A stretch of DNA of 64,000 bases from an uncultured Apibacter sp. (GTDB lineage Bacteria; Bacteroidota; Bacteroidia; Flavobacteriales; Weeksellaceae): NCBI GenBank assembly GCA_945280365.1, contig CALYQD010000001.1, positions 62,001 through 126,000 on the forward strand. The letters run 5' to 3'. Each line of letters begins with the position of its first letter. Within the stretch, counting starts at the first letter, position 1. The notes below the pieces were generated by a model, which saw only the letters and a program-made list of their open reading frames with translations, searched no databases and was not told the origin of the DNA. A program made the position numbers and the translations under genes. Of this stretch, positions 29,152 to 37,201 are shown one piece after another.

Positions 29152-29646
29152 ATGAAAGGTCTTATTAAGTTTTATCACCCTGATGAAACCTTAGTGTATC
29201 ACATCAGGAAATGTTTTTGTAAGGTTGTTTTTCTTAATAAGAAGAACACCTTAGTCGTTGAGGTAGAATCAGACGATGATTTGGATCACGTTGAGGAAGA
29301 TTCATTTCAAAATGAATATCCGCAGGTATCTTTTTCTATAGAAGATTTTGAAATTCCAGTAAAGACTATTCAACAACTATGTGGAAAATCATTTCAGATA
29401 CCTTCTTATGAAGAAAAAGAAAATGAAAATGGGGAGGTAGAAGAGTTGTATTATACTAATCTGAATTTAAATGATGAAGAAGATTTGGAAACTGATAACA
29501 ATGAATTAAAATTCGGAAAAGATGAACAAGGTAATTTAAAACTAATATGGCAAGGCTATTGTGAAGATTTTATCACTCAAGATGAACCGATACGTTTTAA
29601 GGTATCATGCTCTTTTATAAATGATATCTTAGAAATAGATGATTAA
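29152..29646 (+). CDS. acidic protein of unknown function
   Basis: A 164-residue soluble, very acidic protein (long Asp/Glu-rich stretches between residues 40-60 and 95-120). I do not recognise a family. It begins MKGLIKFYHPDETLVYHIRKCFCKV and has a hydrophobic beta-like core near VSFSIEDFEIPVKTIQQLCG. Good codon structure, a candidate promoter and the 18-bp spacing to the next gene support that it is real. Confidence 0.65.
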   Translation: MKGLIKFYHPDETLVYHIRKCFCKVVFLNKKNTLVVEVESDDDLDHVEEDSFQNEYPQVSFSIEDFEIPVKTIQQLCGKSFQIPSYEEKENENGEVEELYYTNLNLNDEEDLETDNNELKFGKDEQGNLKLIWQGYCEDFITQDEPIRFKVSCSFINDILEIDD

Positions 29647-29664
29647 TTTGAATTATTTAAATAA

Positions 29665-30090
29665 ATGAAAAAAATAATAGCTCTCTTTTATATTTTGGGA
29701 ATGATATCATTTACCCATGCACAAAGTTTTAGTGGTATACACGACCAAAAAATGCAGTTAGGAATTAACGCCTTCGGGTACGGAACTGGAATTACCGCTT
29801 CCTATGATTATGGAGTAATGGATTGGCTTTCTTTAGGAGCTGGAGCAGACCTTTACTGGAGTGACGATGATGATAATTTTTTTATTTTCGGGCGTGCTAA
29901 TTTTCACTTAAATGATCTTTTAGACCTTCCTAAAAATATGGATCTATATCCCGGTATAAATATAGGAGGAAGAAATGAAGGCTTTGGTATAGATGCTCAT
30001 ATTGGTTATCGATATTTCTTCGATGATAGGTTTGGTGCATTTGCAGAACTAGGTAGCCACGGCTCACTTGGGATTATCATAAATTTATAA
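29665..30090 (+). CDS. small outer-membrane beta-barrel protein (DUF6646-like)
   Basis: A 141-residue exported protein with signal peptide MKKIIALFYILGMISFTHAQ. The mature part is alternating hydrophobic strands with aromatic girdles (WLSLGAGADLYW, FGIDAHIGYRYFF) and ends in GIIINL, consistent with a small outer-membrane barrel; I associate it with DUF6646 but with limited certainty. It follows the acidic gene by 18 bp and is closed by a strong terminator. Confidence 0.7.
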   Translation: MKKIIALFYILGMISFTHAQSFSGIHDQKMQLGINAFGYGTGITASYDYGVMDWLSLGAGADLYWSDDDDNFFIFGRANFHLNDLLDLPKNMDLYPGINIGGRNEGFGIDAHIGYRYFFDDRFGAFAELGSHGSLGIIINL

Positions 30091-30110
30091 AATTAAAAAA
30101 ATATATTAGG

Positions 30111-30141
30111 AAAGTAATCTTAATTTATATAAGATTACTTT
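30111..30141. terminator. bidirectional intrinsic terminator
   Basis: Perfect 12-bp stem AAAGTAATCTTA (30111-30122) and TAAGATTACTTT (30130-30141) with 7-nt loop and T runs. It separates the plus-strand barrel gene from the convergent minus-strand HAD gene. Confidence 0.86.
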
Positions 30142-30143
30142 TT

Positions 30144-30734
30144 TTATTCAAAGTATCGAAAATGGGGATTTGTAGCTAATTCCAGCATATATTTATCTCC
30201 TTTACTGTCTCCAAAGGCATATATTTTTAAAAATCTGGCTAATTGAATTTCTCCTACAATTCTAACCACTTTCTGCTGACAATTACAATTAGGTGTTACA
30301 AATTTACCAGTAAAAATACCCTCTATGAATTCTGCTTTTGTTGAAATTAGACGAAGTCCTAAATATTTTGCAAATGGTTTAACCCATATATCAAGAGAGG
30401 CCGTAACAATATATTTATTCGCTTCATTTGACAAATCTTTTATATATCTCCATGCTTTAGGTCTTATCAAATCGTTTTTTCTTAATTCAAAATATTGTTG
30501 CGCTAACTCTTCAATTTCTATATAAGTTTTACCTTTTAAAAATTGTGAAATAAATTGTTGTTTAATTTTTCCGGCATTCAACAATTTAAATCTTACTAGT
30601 ATAAATAACGGAATAAACTTTATAAAAACATTTTTATAGCTGTAAGGAAATGAAACTTGTAAAAAATCAAACAAAGTATCTTTAGTAGTTATTGTTCCAT
30701 CGAAATCAAAGAGATATAATCTATTTTCTTCCAT
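30144..30734 (-). CDS. HAD-IB phosphatase of the polyprenyl-phosphoribose pathway
   Basis: A 196-residue HAD hydrolase of subclass IB (phosphoserine-phosphatase-like). The nucleophile motif is DFDGT (D10, D12), motif II is VTAS (110-113), K155 is the candidate motif III lysine and motif IV is FGDSKGD (D176, D180). A hydrophobic stretch in the helical cap (about 38-52) could approach the membrane. It is last in a minus-strand set with DprE2-, DprE1- and phosphoribosyltransferase-like genes. In other bacteria a HAD-IB domain is fused to UbiA-type enzymes of this class, which suggests that it removes the 5-phosphate of polyprenyl-phosphoribose 5-phosphate. That role is inference. Confidence 0.8.
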   Translation of the reverse strand: MEENRLYLFDFDGTITTKDTLFDFLQVSFPYSYKNVFIKFIPLFILVRFKLLNAGKIKQQFISQFLKGKTYIEIEELAQQYFELRKNDLIRPKAWRYIKDLSNEANKYIVTASLDIWVKPFAKYLGLRLISTKAEFIEGIFTGKFVTPNCNCQQKVVRIVGEIQLARFLKIYAFGDSKGDKYMLELATNPHFRYFE

Positions 30735-30785
30735 TAAAATTGATTCTTTCTTTTTTGTTGAGAGTTTAAATTTTTCCTATGAATA

Positions 30786-31514
30786 TTACATTTTCAATTT
30801 TTTAAAAATAAATTCTGGAACATTTTTTACTATTGTCATTATATACCACCAAATACCTGTAACATATATTTTATTTTTTTTCTTCTTATATGCCCTATAA
30901 ATTATCTCTGCGGCTTTTTGTGGTGTAGCAGTTAAAGCTTTAGGCAATGTCAATCCTATCGTCATTTTTGTATCCATAAAACCAGGAAGAACCGTCATAA
31001 CATGAACATTTTTATGATAAAGATAATTTCGTAAACCATCTAAATAAATCATAAATCCAGCTTTTGAACTTCCGTATATAAAATTACTTTGCCTACCACG
31101 AAGTCCGGCAACAGAAGATAATCCAATAATAGTTCCTGATCCTTTAAGTTCAAATTTTTTAGCAAAATAACTTACTAAGGGAACTAGTTTAGAATAATTT
31201 ATTTTAATTATTCTTTGTGTATTTATCTCATCGTATAAACCTTCATCCGTATTTTTACCTAAAAATCCTGTTGCACAAAACAATAGGTCAGATTCTATAG
31301 TATCAAAAACAGAATAATCCGAATCTTGTATTAAATCAAATTTGATGATTTCTGAATCTTGTTTATGCTTAACTAATAGATGCTTTGAAATTCTTTCTGT
31401 TTCACCAGGATTTGATGTTATTAAATATATTTTAGAATACTTTTTATTACCTACTGTGAGAAATTTGTCAACAAATGCTTGAGAAATATCTGAAGTTGCT
31501 CCTAGTATTATCAT
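30786..31514 (-). CDS. dprE2: DprE2-like short-chain dehydrogenase (2-keto-arabinose-forming pathway reductase)
   Basis: A 242-residue SDR. The NAD(P)-binding turn is LGATSDIS (residues 4-11); S134, Y147 and K151 (YGSSK) form the catalytic set; NxxG-type support comes from CATGFLG. A membrane-proximal basic/hydrophobic C-terminus ends WYIMTIVKNVPEFIFKKLKM, a feature of DprE2. In mycobacteria DprE2 reduces the keto intermediate made by DprE1 to decaprenyl-phosphate-arabinose. The assignment leans on its position between a DprE1 homologue and the HAD phosphatase. Start ATG is clear. Confidence 0.83.
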   Translation of the reverse strand: MIILGATSDISQAFVDKFLTVGNKKYSKIYLITSNPGETERISKHLLVKHKQDSEIIKFDLIQDSDYSVFDTIESDLLFCATGFLGKNTDEGLYDEINTQRIIKINYSKLVPLVSYFAKKFELKGSGTIIGLSSVAGLRGRQSNFIYGSSKAGFMIYLDGLRNYLYHKNVHVMTVLPGFMDTKMTIGLTLPKALTATPQKAAEIIYRAYKKKKNKIYVTGIWWYIMTIVKNVPEFIFKKLKM

Positions 31515-31854
31515 TTCATCTTTAAATTATATAAAATTAAACTTTTACTATTAATTAAATTACCTTTTTGGATCATTTTAAAAATCAGGGTTTATTGATC
31601 TGACTATATTTGCATCTATGCGACTTAGTTGTAAATAGGTACAAAACATTCAATTTATTTTTATTTTTTAGATGTATTTTATTATTCAAACAACCAATTG
31701 CAATAATCTCTCTAGAATTTCTATTTATTTTAAAATACGAAACTGAATCCCAAATAATTTCCTTATGTAGAATTAAACAATGGAATTATGAGGAAGCTAA
31801 GAGTTGAAATGATAACAAATCTATATATTATTCATTATAATCTTTCATATAAGA
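31515..31854. other. 340-bp gap inside the polyprenyl-phosphoarabinose gene set
   Basis: AT-rich. The only longer frame is on the plus strand from a TTG at 31610 and looks spurious. On the coding (minus) strand I see no gene or clear remnant and no terminator hairpin. A second promoter for dprE2 and the HAD gene may lie here. Confidence 0.4.
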
Positions 31855-33174
31855 TTAATAATTTTCTATCCTTTTTCTTTGCAACGAATCAAATTTATTA
31901 GTTTGAGGAACTTTTACATAATCTATTAAAGATTTTTTGGACATGGAATCTTTTGCCAAATAAATTCTTCCTCCATAATATTCAACAATTTCATCCAATT
32001 CCCTTACTAATAAAGGTAATTTTTTATTTATTTTGAAATCTAAAGCCAAGCTATAACCATCAATAGGAAAAGAATTATGAGCTTTTAGATTTCCTTTTTT
32101 ATATAATTTTAATACTGCAAGAAAAGATCCTTGACCACTTTTAGCTATTGCTTTTAAAATTTTTGTCATTCCTTCTTTTCCAACTTTTTTAGGAATAATA
32201 AATTGATATTGAATAAATCCATTTTTACCATATATCCTATTCCAATTATTTATAGCATCCAGGGGATAGAAGAAAGTATCATAATCGACAATATTACTAA
32301 TGATTTTCTTTCTTTGTTTGAAATAATATAAATAATTAAATGCTTTAACACTCCATGTATTTAAAATGAAGGAAGGGAAATCAAAAGGTACATTCAATTT
32401 GAATTTTTTCTTAGGCTTTAAAGGATTTCTCCCCCATTTAGTAGGTAATTCAGATAATTTAGCATGTTCCCCTACCATTAATATAGATCTACCCATTTTT
32501 GCTCCCTTTTGTAAACAATCAATCCATGCTACACTATAGGTCCAGTCTTCCGATTCATCAAAAAATTTAAATATTTCCTCTAAATTATCGGCCTTTAATA
32601 CTTTTTGATTAATATAAGCAGTTTGTATTCTCTTTAAACTGAATCGAGCCGAAATAATGACTCCTGTTAATCCCATGCCTCCAATGGTATTCCAAAATAA
32701 ATCGGAATTTTCTGTGGGGGAACACTTTCTTAGCTCTCCATCCTGAGTTATAATTTTAAAATCAATAAGATAATCTCCAAAACATCCTTCTGAATGATTA
32801 TTTTTTCCATGTACATCAGATCCTATAGCCCCTCCAACCGTTATTAATTTCGTACCTGGTGTAACAGGTAAGAAATATCCTTCAGGAACAATAACATCAA
32901 GAATATCAGACAATATAACTCCTGATTCACATTCGAAAATACCATTTTCCCTATCAAAAAATATAAATTTATTCAAATGCAAGGTTGATAATATATTATC
33001 ATTATTTAATGAATTATCACCATAGGATCTCCCGTTGCCTCTAGCAATTATAGAGTTACTTTTTGTAATTATTTTTTTTATCTTTAGTATGTCAGATGTA
33101 ACATGAAAATTAGTTTTAACTTTAGGATATTTTCCCCAGTTAGTTACATTTTGTTTATTTTCTGCATTACTCAT
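31855..33174 (-). CDS. dprE1: DprE1-like decaprenyl-phosphoryl-ribose 2-oxidase
   Basis: A 439-residue FAD oxidase of the VAO fold. Similarity to mycobacterial DprE1 runs over the whole length: GRGNGRSYGDNSLN, PGTKLITVGGAIGSDVHGKN, FWNTIGGMGLTGVI, NRIYGKNGFIQYQFIIP and GGRIYLAKDS. H122 and K408 correspond to His132 and Lys418 of the mycobacterial enzyme at a constant offset of ten. At the place of Cys387, the covalent target of benzothiazinones, this protein has Ala377 (IDGYSLALDF). DprE1 oxidises C2 of polyprenyl-phosphoribose at the periplasmic face or membrane. The gene lies 5 bp after the phosphoribosyltransferase gene. Confidence 0.92.
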   Translation of the reverse strand: MSNAENKQNVTNWGKYPKVKTNFHVTSDILKIKKIITKSNSIIARGNGRSYGDNSLNNDNILSTLHLNKFIFFDRENGIFECESGVILSDILDVIVPEGYFLPVTPGTKLITVGGAIGSDVHGKNNHSEGCFGDYLIDFKIITQDGELRKCSPTENSDLFWNTIGGMGLTGVIISARFSLKRIQTAYINQKVLKADNLEEIFKFFDESEDWTYSVAWIDCLQKGAKMGRSILMVGEHAKLSELPTKWGRNPLKPKKKFKLNVPFDFPSFILNTWSVKAFNYLYYFKQRKKIISNIVDYDTFFYPLDAINNWNRIYGKNGFIQYQFIIPKKVGKEGMTKILKAIAKSGQGSFLAVLKLYKKGNLKAHNSFPIDGYSLALDFKINKKLPLLVRELDEIVEYYGGRIYLAKDSMSKKSLIDYVKVPQTNKFDSLQRKRIENY

Positions 33175-33179
33175 AAAAA

Positions 33180-34064
33180 TTAATTTAAATATTTAAGAAT
33201 AAAAACCATTATCAACCATAAGATTAAATCTATTTGAAGGAACAAATCTTTATATACTACTTTAGTAGGTGACTCTGTTTTATTATATACAAAGGTTAAT
33301 TGTAAATATCTAAGAATTCCTATAACTACAAATAACGTTGTATAAATAATGTATTCATGAAAATTTTTTTTAATCACCGGATCTAAGGTATACATAATAT
33401 AGCATACGACAAAACAGGTAGAAACAACCGTAATAGCTACATCTATAAATTGAAGATTATATCCATTTAAGGCTTTTCTTGTTTGGCCGGTTATTTGTAC
33501 ATTTATTAATTCTCCTCTTCTTTTAGCAATGGCCATAACTAATGCTAAGAAAAAGGTAACTAAAATTGCCCAAACAGATATAGGTAGACTGACTGAAAAA
33601 CCTCCTACATAAATTCTTAACAAAAACCCTATAGCTATTATAATTACATCAATAATTGCAATTTGCTTTAATTTATAACTATAAGCCAAATTCATAAGAA
33701 AATAAATAGTTATTAGGAAGGCTACCTCCCAAGATTGGATAATGAAGCACATAAAATAGGCGCTAAAAAATAATAGTGAGAAAACTATAAATGCTTGATT
33801 TATTTTTATTTTCCCAGATGCTAAAGGTCTATTTTTTTTCACCGGATGCATCTTGTCATATTCAATATCCTTATAATCATTAATTATATATATAGAACTT
33901 GAAATAAATGAAAAAGAAAAAAAAGCTATTACTGAAATTAATACCATATGTAAATCCAATAATTTACCGGCAAAAAAAACAGGAAGAAAAATAAAAATAT
34001 TCTTAAACCATTGCTGAATTCTAATTAATCTTAAATACCTCACTAATAATCTAAAATAATACAT
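33180..34064 (-). CDS. UbiA-type polyprenyl-phosphate phosphoribosyltransferase
   Basis: A 294-residue membrane enzyme of the UbiA superfamily with about eight hydrophobic helices. The first Asp-rich motif lies in NDYKDIEYDKMHP (N62, D63, D66, D70), followed by KKNRPLASGKI; the second region has YSYKLKQIAIIDV (128-140). The motif HPxKxxRP separates it from MenA/UbiA quinone enzymes and matches decaprenyl-phosphate phosphoribosyltransferase (Rv3806c class), which transfers phosphoribose from PRPP to the lipid carrier. It is the first gene of the set and is directly followed by the dprE1 homologue. Confidence 0.88.
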   Translation of the reverse strand: MYYFRLLVRYLRLIRIQQWFKNIFIFLPVFFAGKLLDLHMVLISVIAFFSFSFISSSIYIINDYKDIEYDKMHPVKKNRPLASGKIKINQAFIVFSLLFFSAYFMCFIIQSWEVAFLITIYFLMNLAYSYKLKQIAIIDVIIIAIGFLLRIYVGGFSVSLPISVWAILVTFFLALVMAIAKRRGELINVQITGQTRKALNGYNLQFIDVAITVVSTCFVVCYIMYTLDPVIKKNFHEYIIYTTLFVVIGILRYLQLTFVYNKTESPTKVVYKDLFLQIDLILWLIMVFILKYLN

Positions 34065-34128
34065 TATGTAAATATATTAATTTTAGAAAAAAATAAAAAA
34101 GACTATTTTAAATTAATAAACATTCATC

Positions 34129-34725
34129 TTAAAAATTAAGTGATAATTGTTCAGGAAATAGCTTAAATGTCTTCCTATGTAGAGATGTAATTCCATATTT
34201 TAGAATTGCTTTTCTATGGGCAATTGTAGGATATCCCTTATTACTTTTCCAACTATATACCGGGTAATCTTCATGAAAATTTTCCATTAAAATATCTCTG
34301 TAATTTTTAGCAAGAATCGATGCCGCTGCAATATTCATAAAATTAGCATCTCCCTTAATTGCGCAACAGTGTGGTATATTTTTATATTCTAAAAATTTAT
34401 TACCATCGATTAATAAAAATTCAGGAGTAATTTTCAATTGTTCCAGTGCCAAATGCATTGCCAAAAAACTAGCGTTTAAAATGTTAATTTCATCAATTTT
34501 TTGCGGTGATACTTCTGCAATTGCATAATCAATTGCATTTTGTCTAATAATACTATCTAGCTCCTTCCTTTTCTTTTCACTTAATTGTTTAGAATCGTTT
34601 ATCTCTTCGTTAAAAAAATCTTCAGGAAGTATTACAGCTGCAGCTACTACCGGACCAGCCAAACAACCTCTTCCCACTTCATCTAAAGCTGCCTCAAACT
34701 TATATTGTGAATATTTTTTTTTCAT
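34129..34725 (-). CDS. rnhB: ribonuclease HII
   Basis: A 198-residue RNase HII that incises at ribonucleotides embedded in DNA. The DEVGRGCLAGPVVAAAVIL signature holds the first two acids and the ribonucleotide-sensing GRG; LLIDGNK and the ASILAKNYRD segment follow. The stop of the upstream NlpC/P60 gene directly abuts its start, so they are coupled. Together with rnhA the window encodes both classes of RNase H. Confidence 0.95.
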   Translation of the reverse strand: MKKKYSQYKFEAALDEVGRGCLAGPVVAAAVILPEDFFNEEINDSKQLSEKKRKELDSIIRQNAIDYAIAEVSPQKIDEINILNASFLAMHLALEQLKITPEFLLIDGNKFLEYKNIPHCCAIKGDANFMNIAAASILAKNYRDILMENFHEDYPVYSWKSNKGYPTIAHRKAILKYGITSLHRKTFKLFPEQLSLNF

Positions 34726-35496
34726 TTAAAAAATTCTTCTGATAAATCTCAATTGATGAGTATATTTATTTAGATCATAATTAAAAATTCCTGTATAATC
34801 CAAACTATCAATACGCACTTTTCCATGAGCATGAAGAATTTTTTGATCAGGAAGTATAAAACCTACATGTACGATCTTACCTTCTTCATTTTCAAAAAAA
34901 GCTAAATCTCCAGGTTCTGCTTCTTCTATAAAGCTTAAAACTTGCCCTTCCAATGCTTGCTGATTTGCATCTCTTGGCAATTTATATCCAGCTAATTTAT
35001 ATACCATTTGAACTAGTCCGCTACAATCTATTCCGTACGTTGTTTTTCCACCCCATAAATAAGGAGTATTAATATACCTAAATGCCAAATCTAAAATTTG
35101 CTCTTTTTTTTGTTTGCCCTTTAATAGAACTTCATCAATTAAGAAATGTTTATCTGGAGCTAATTCAAAAATATTTTCTTTAATAAATCCGCGCAATTCT
35201 GCCCCTATAGTAACCGGAAATGGCTGATTATTAAGAACCAAAAGACTAAATGGTTCAAAAACGTATGAAATTTCCTGAGAAAAATTTGCAAATTCTATTT
35301 CACTAAGAATGTATATCTGTTTAAAATCTACCCAACCTTCGTATCCATCAAAAATAATTTTAACTTTCACCCATTGTTGTTTAACATCTAATATTTCACT
35401 AAGTTCTCCAAACAACAATTGAGTTACCATTTCTGAGGTATCAGAAGGTTCTTTTCGTACTGGAGCAACACTTACTTGACAAATGGATTTACTCAT
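34726..35496 (-). CDS. NlpC/P60 peptidase with N-terminal SH3 domains (YkfC-like)
   Basis: A 256-residue protein with no signal peptide. Residues 1-120 form bacterial SH3-like domains (VAPVRKEPSDTSEMVTQLLFGE, then GYEGWVDFKQIY). The catalytic C40 domain has C158 in GIDCSGLVQ, H210 in IVHVGFIL, and H222 or H224 in ILHAHGKV. The plan matches cytosolic gamma-D-glutamyl-L-diamino acid endopeptidases that recycle murein peptides. It lies between an O-methyltransferase gene (10 bp) and rnhB (0 bp). Confidence 0.9.
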   Translation of the reverse strand: MSKSICQVSVAPVRKEPSDTSEMVTQLLFGELSEILDVKQQWVKVKIIFDGYEGWVDFKQIYILSEIEFANFSQEISYVFEPFSLLVLNNQPFPVTIGAELRGFIKENIFELAPDKHFLIDEVLLKGKQKKEQILDLAFRYINTPYLWGGKTTYGIDCSGLVQMVYKLAGYKLPRDANQQALEGQVLSFIEEAEPGDLAFFENEEGKIVHVGFILPDQKILHAHGKVRIDSLDYTGIFNYDLNKYTHQLRFIRRIF

Positions 35497-35506
35497 AACT
35501 GCAAAT

Positions 35507-36139
35507 TTATTTCTTTCTTATAATACTTATACCATCTCTTATAGGTAAAATTACTACTTCTAAAGACGAATCTAACCTTACATAGGTGTTAAATTCCTTT
35601 ATAAATTCAGTTTTTTTGTCTTTAAAATTCTCAACAACTTTTCCTTTCCACAAAATATTATCTGCTATAATTATTCCGCCTGAGCGCAACTTAGGTTTAA
35701 GCAACTCTACATAAGTTACATAATTTTTTTTATCTGCATCTAAAAATACAACATCAATATTTTGTTCAATCTGCGGAATCACTTGCAAAGCATCATTCAA
35801 AACAAAATCAATTTTTTTAGAAAATTCAGATTTTTGAAAATATTTTTTCGGTATATAAGCCGTTTCATAATTACTATCAATTGTAATTATTTTACCCGAT
35901 TCTGAAAGACCTTCTGCCAGACATAAAGTAGCATATCCGGTAAAGGTACCTATTTCTACAATTAAATAAGGAGATATTAACTTGGAAATCATACTCAATA
36001 TTCTTCCTTGTAAAATACCGGATAACATATGGGGTTGTGTTGTTTTTAAAAAGGTTTCTCTTCTTAACTCTTTTAATAATACCGGCTCTTCTGTACTATT
36101 TTTCTCAATATAATCTTCTAATAAAGGGGTTAACTCCAT
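35507..36139 (-). CDS. class I SAM-dependent O-methyltransferase
   Basis: A 210-residue enzyme from the ATG at 36139 (MELTPLLEDYIEKNSTEEP); a longer frame starting at 36208 adds a phenylalanine- and isoleucine-rich lead unlike the family. SAM motif I is VEIGTFTGYATLCLAEGL, motif post-II is IITIDSN, and the metal/catalytic stretch is DVVFLDADKKNY with GGIIIADNILWKG, the catechol O-methyltransferase-like group. The substrate is unknown. Likely first gene of a run with the NlpC/P60 gene and rnhB. Confidence 0.88.
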   Translation of the reverse strand: MELTPLLEDYIEKNSTEEPVLLKELRRETFLKTTQPHMLSGILQGRILSMISKLISPYLIVEIGTFTGYATLCLAEGLSESGKIITIDSNYETAYIPKKYFQKSEFSKKIDFVLNDALQVIPQIEQNIDVVFLDADKKNYVTYVELLKPKLRSGGIIIADNILWKGKVVENFKDKKTEFIKEFNTYVRLDSSLEVVILPIRDGISIIRKK

Positions 36140-36716
36140 TTTTATATTATTCTTTACAAATATAATTTGTTTAAAAAAAATATTAATATTAAATAGCATT
36201 TTATCCAAAATAATCGCTCTAATATTTATAATAGTTTATAAAAATAATTATTGCCTATTAAAATTTACTTTTATAAAAATTTAAAAACAGAAAATATCAA
36301 AAAACCTACTCTTACTTTAATAAATAATATAAAAATTAAAATTATAACTAGATTATAATATAAATAAAAAAATAATTATTTTTAATATTAAGGTTAAATA
36401 AATTAAAGAAGTATAAGATGCTAAAATATATATGCAAGATAAATAAAATATTATAAAATAATATCAAATAAATGAAAAATGTAAAAATGTCAGCCTATAT
36501 TTTCAAATGAACACTAGTGGAATTTGTTCTAAAAAGTGTTAAAATTTTTAATTAAAAATTTATCAGAAATCAGCTATAACCCTTTATTTTAGCCTACCAC
36601 ACGATATTATCAAGTTTTTTATTTATTGTTAAAAAATATAGAAGATTTTTGTTTATAAAATAATGGCATGATTTTTTCCTACCTTATGCCATATTAACAC
36701 TAAATAGTATAACAAT
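36140..36716. other. AT-rich intergenic region upstream of the YegP-type gene
   Basis: A 577-bp stretch, almost purely A/T up to about 36480. The right half has two ordered elements: AACACT...AGTGTT (36510-36540) with an internal CACTAGTG palindrome, and ATGGCAT...ATGCCAT (36663-36692, 16-nt spacer) 25 bp before the next ATG. The second could be an operator for the downstream gene. I see no gene. Confidence 0.4.
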
Positions 36717-37046
36717 ATGTTTGAAATTTTCAAAGACAAAGAAGGAGCTTTTTTCTTTAGATTAAAAGAAAAAAATGGTCAAATTATTCTTGAAAGTGAT
36801 GGGTATACACAAAAAACAAATTGTCAAAAAGGAATTAGTTCTGTAAAAAGAAATTCCAAAAATGAAGACCGTTTTGAAGTGAAACAAGCATCTAACAAAA
36901 AATGGATGTTTAGTTTAAAATCCGGTAACGGACAATTAGTAGGGACCAGTTCTTATTTTGATTCTGAAACCGATGCTAAGAATGGTATTAGAACAGTTAT
37001 GAAAACTGCACCCGTATCCGAAACAGTTGACTTATCAAAAAAATAG
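36717..37046 (+). CDS. YegP-family DUF1508 protein
   Basis: A 109-residue protein built of two tandem DUF1508 units: residues 1-48 (FEIFKDKEGAFFFRLKEKNG...GISSVKRNS) and 52-100 (FEVKQASNKKWMFSLKSGNG...GIRTVMKTA). The family is a small alpha/beta fold, often dimeric, of unknown role and frequently stress-linked. It is followed at once by a strong palindromic terminator, so it is monocistronic. Confidence 0.88.
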   Translation: MFEIFKDKEGAFFFRLKEKNGQIILESDGYTQKTNCQKGISSVKRNSKNEDRFEVKQASNKKWMFSLKSGNGQLVGTSSYFDSETDAKNGIRTVMKTAPVSETVDLSKK

Positions 37047-37066
37047 ATTCCATAAATTGTTATCTA

Positions 37067-37104
37067 AAATGAAAAAACCATCTTATAAGATGGTTTTTTC
37101 ATTT
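37067..37104. terminator. intrinsic terminator after YegP-type gene
   Basis: A perfect 38-bp palindrome centred at 37085/37086 (core ACCATCTTATAAGATGGT with flanking A and T runs). It works in both directions; a hairpin loop must open 3-4 central bases. Confidence 0.85.
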
Positions 37105-37201
37105 ATAACAGTAAAAAATTTTTTATTTTCCTATCTTTGTATATCTTCTATAGGTAAGAAAAATATATTTTCAATAGATAAGCAAATTCAAATACAAACT
37201 T

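Noticed and set aside
31610..31807. A 65-codon plus-strand frame in the gap between dprE2 and dprE1.
   Set aside because: It starts with TTG, has no ribosome-binding site or family, and lies in low-complexity sequence.
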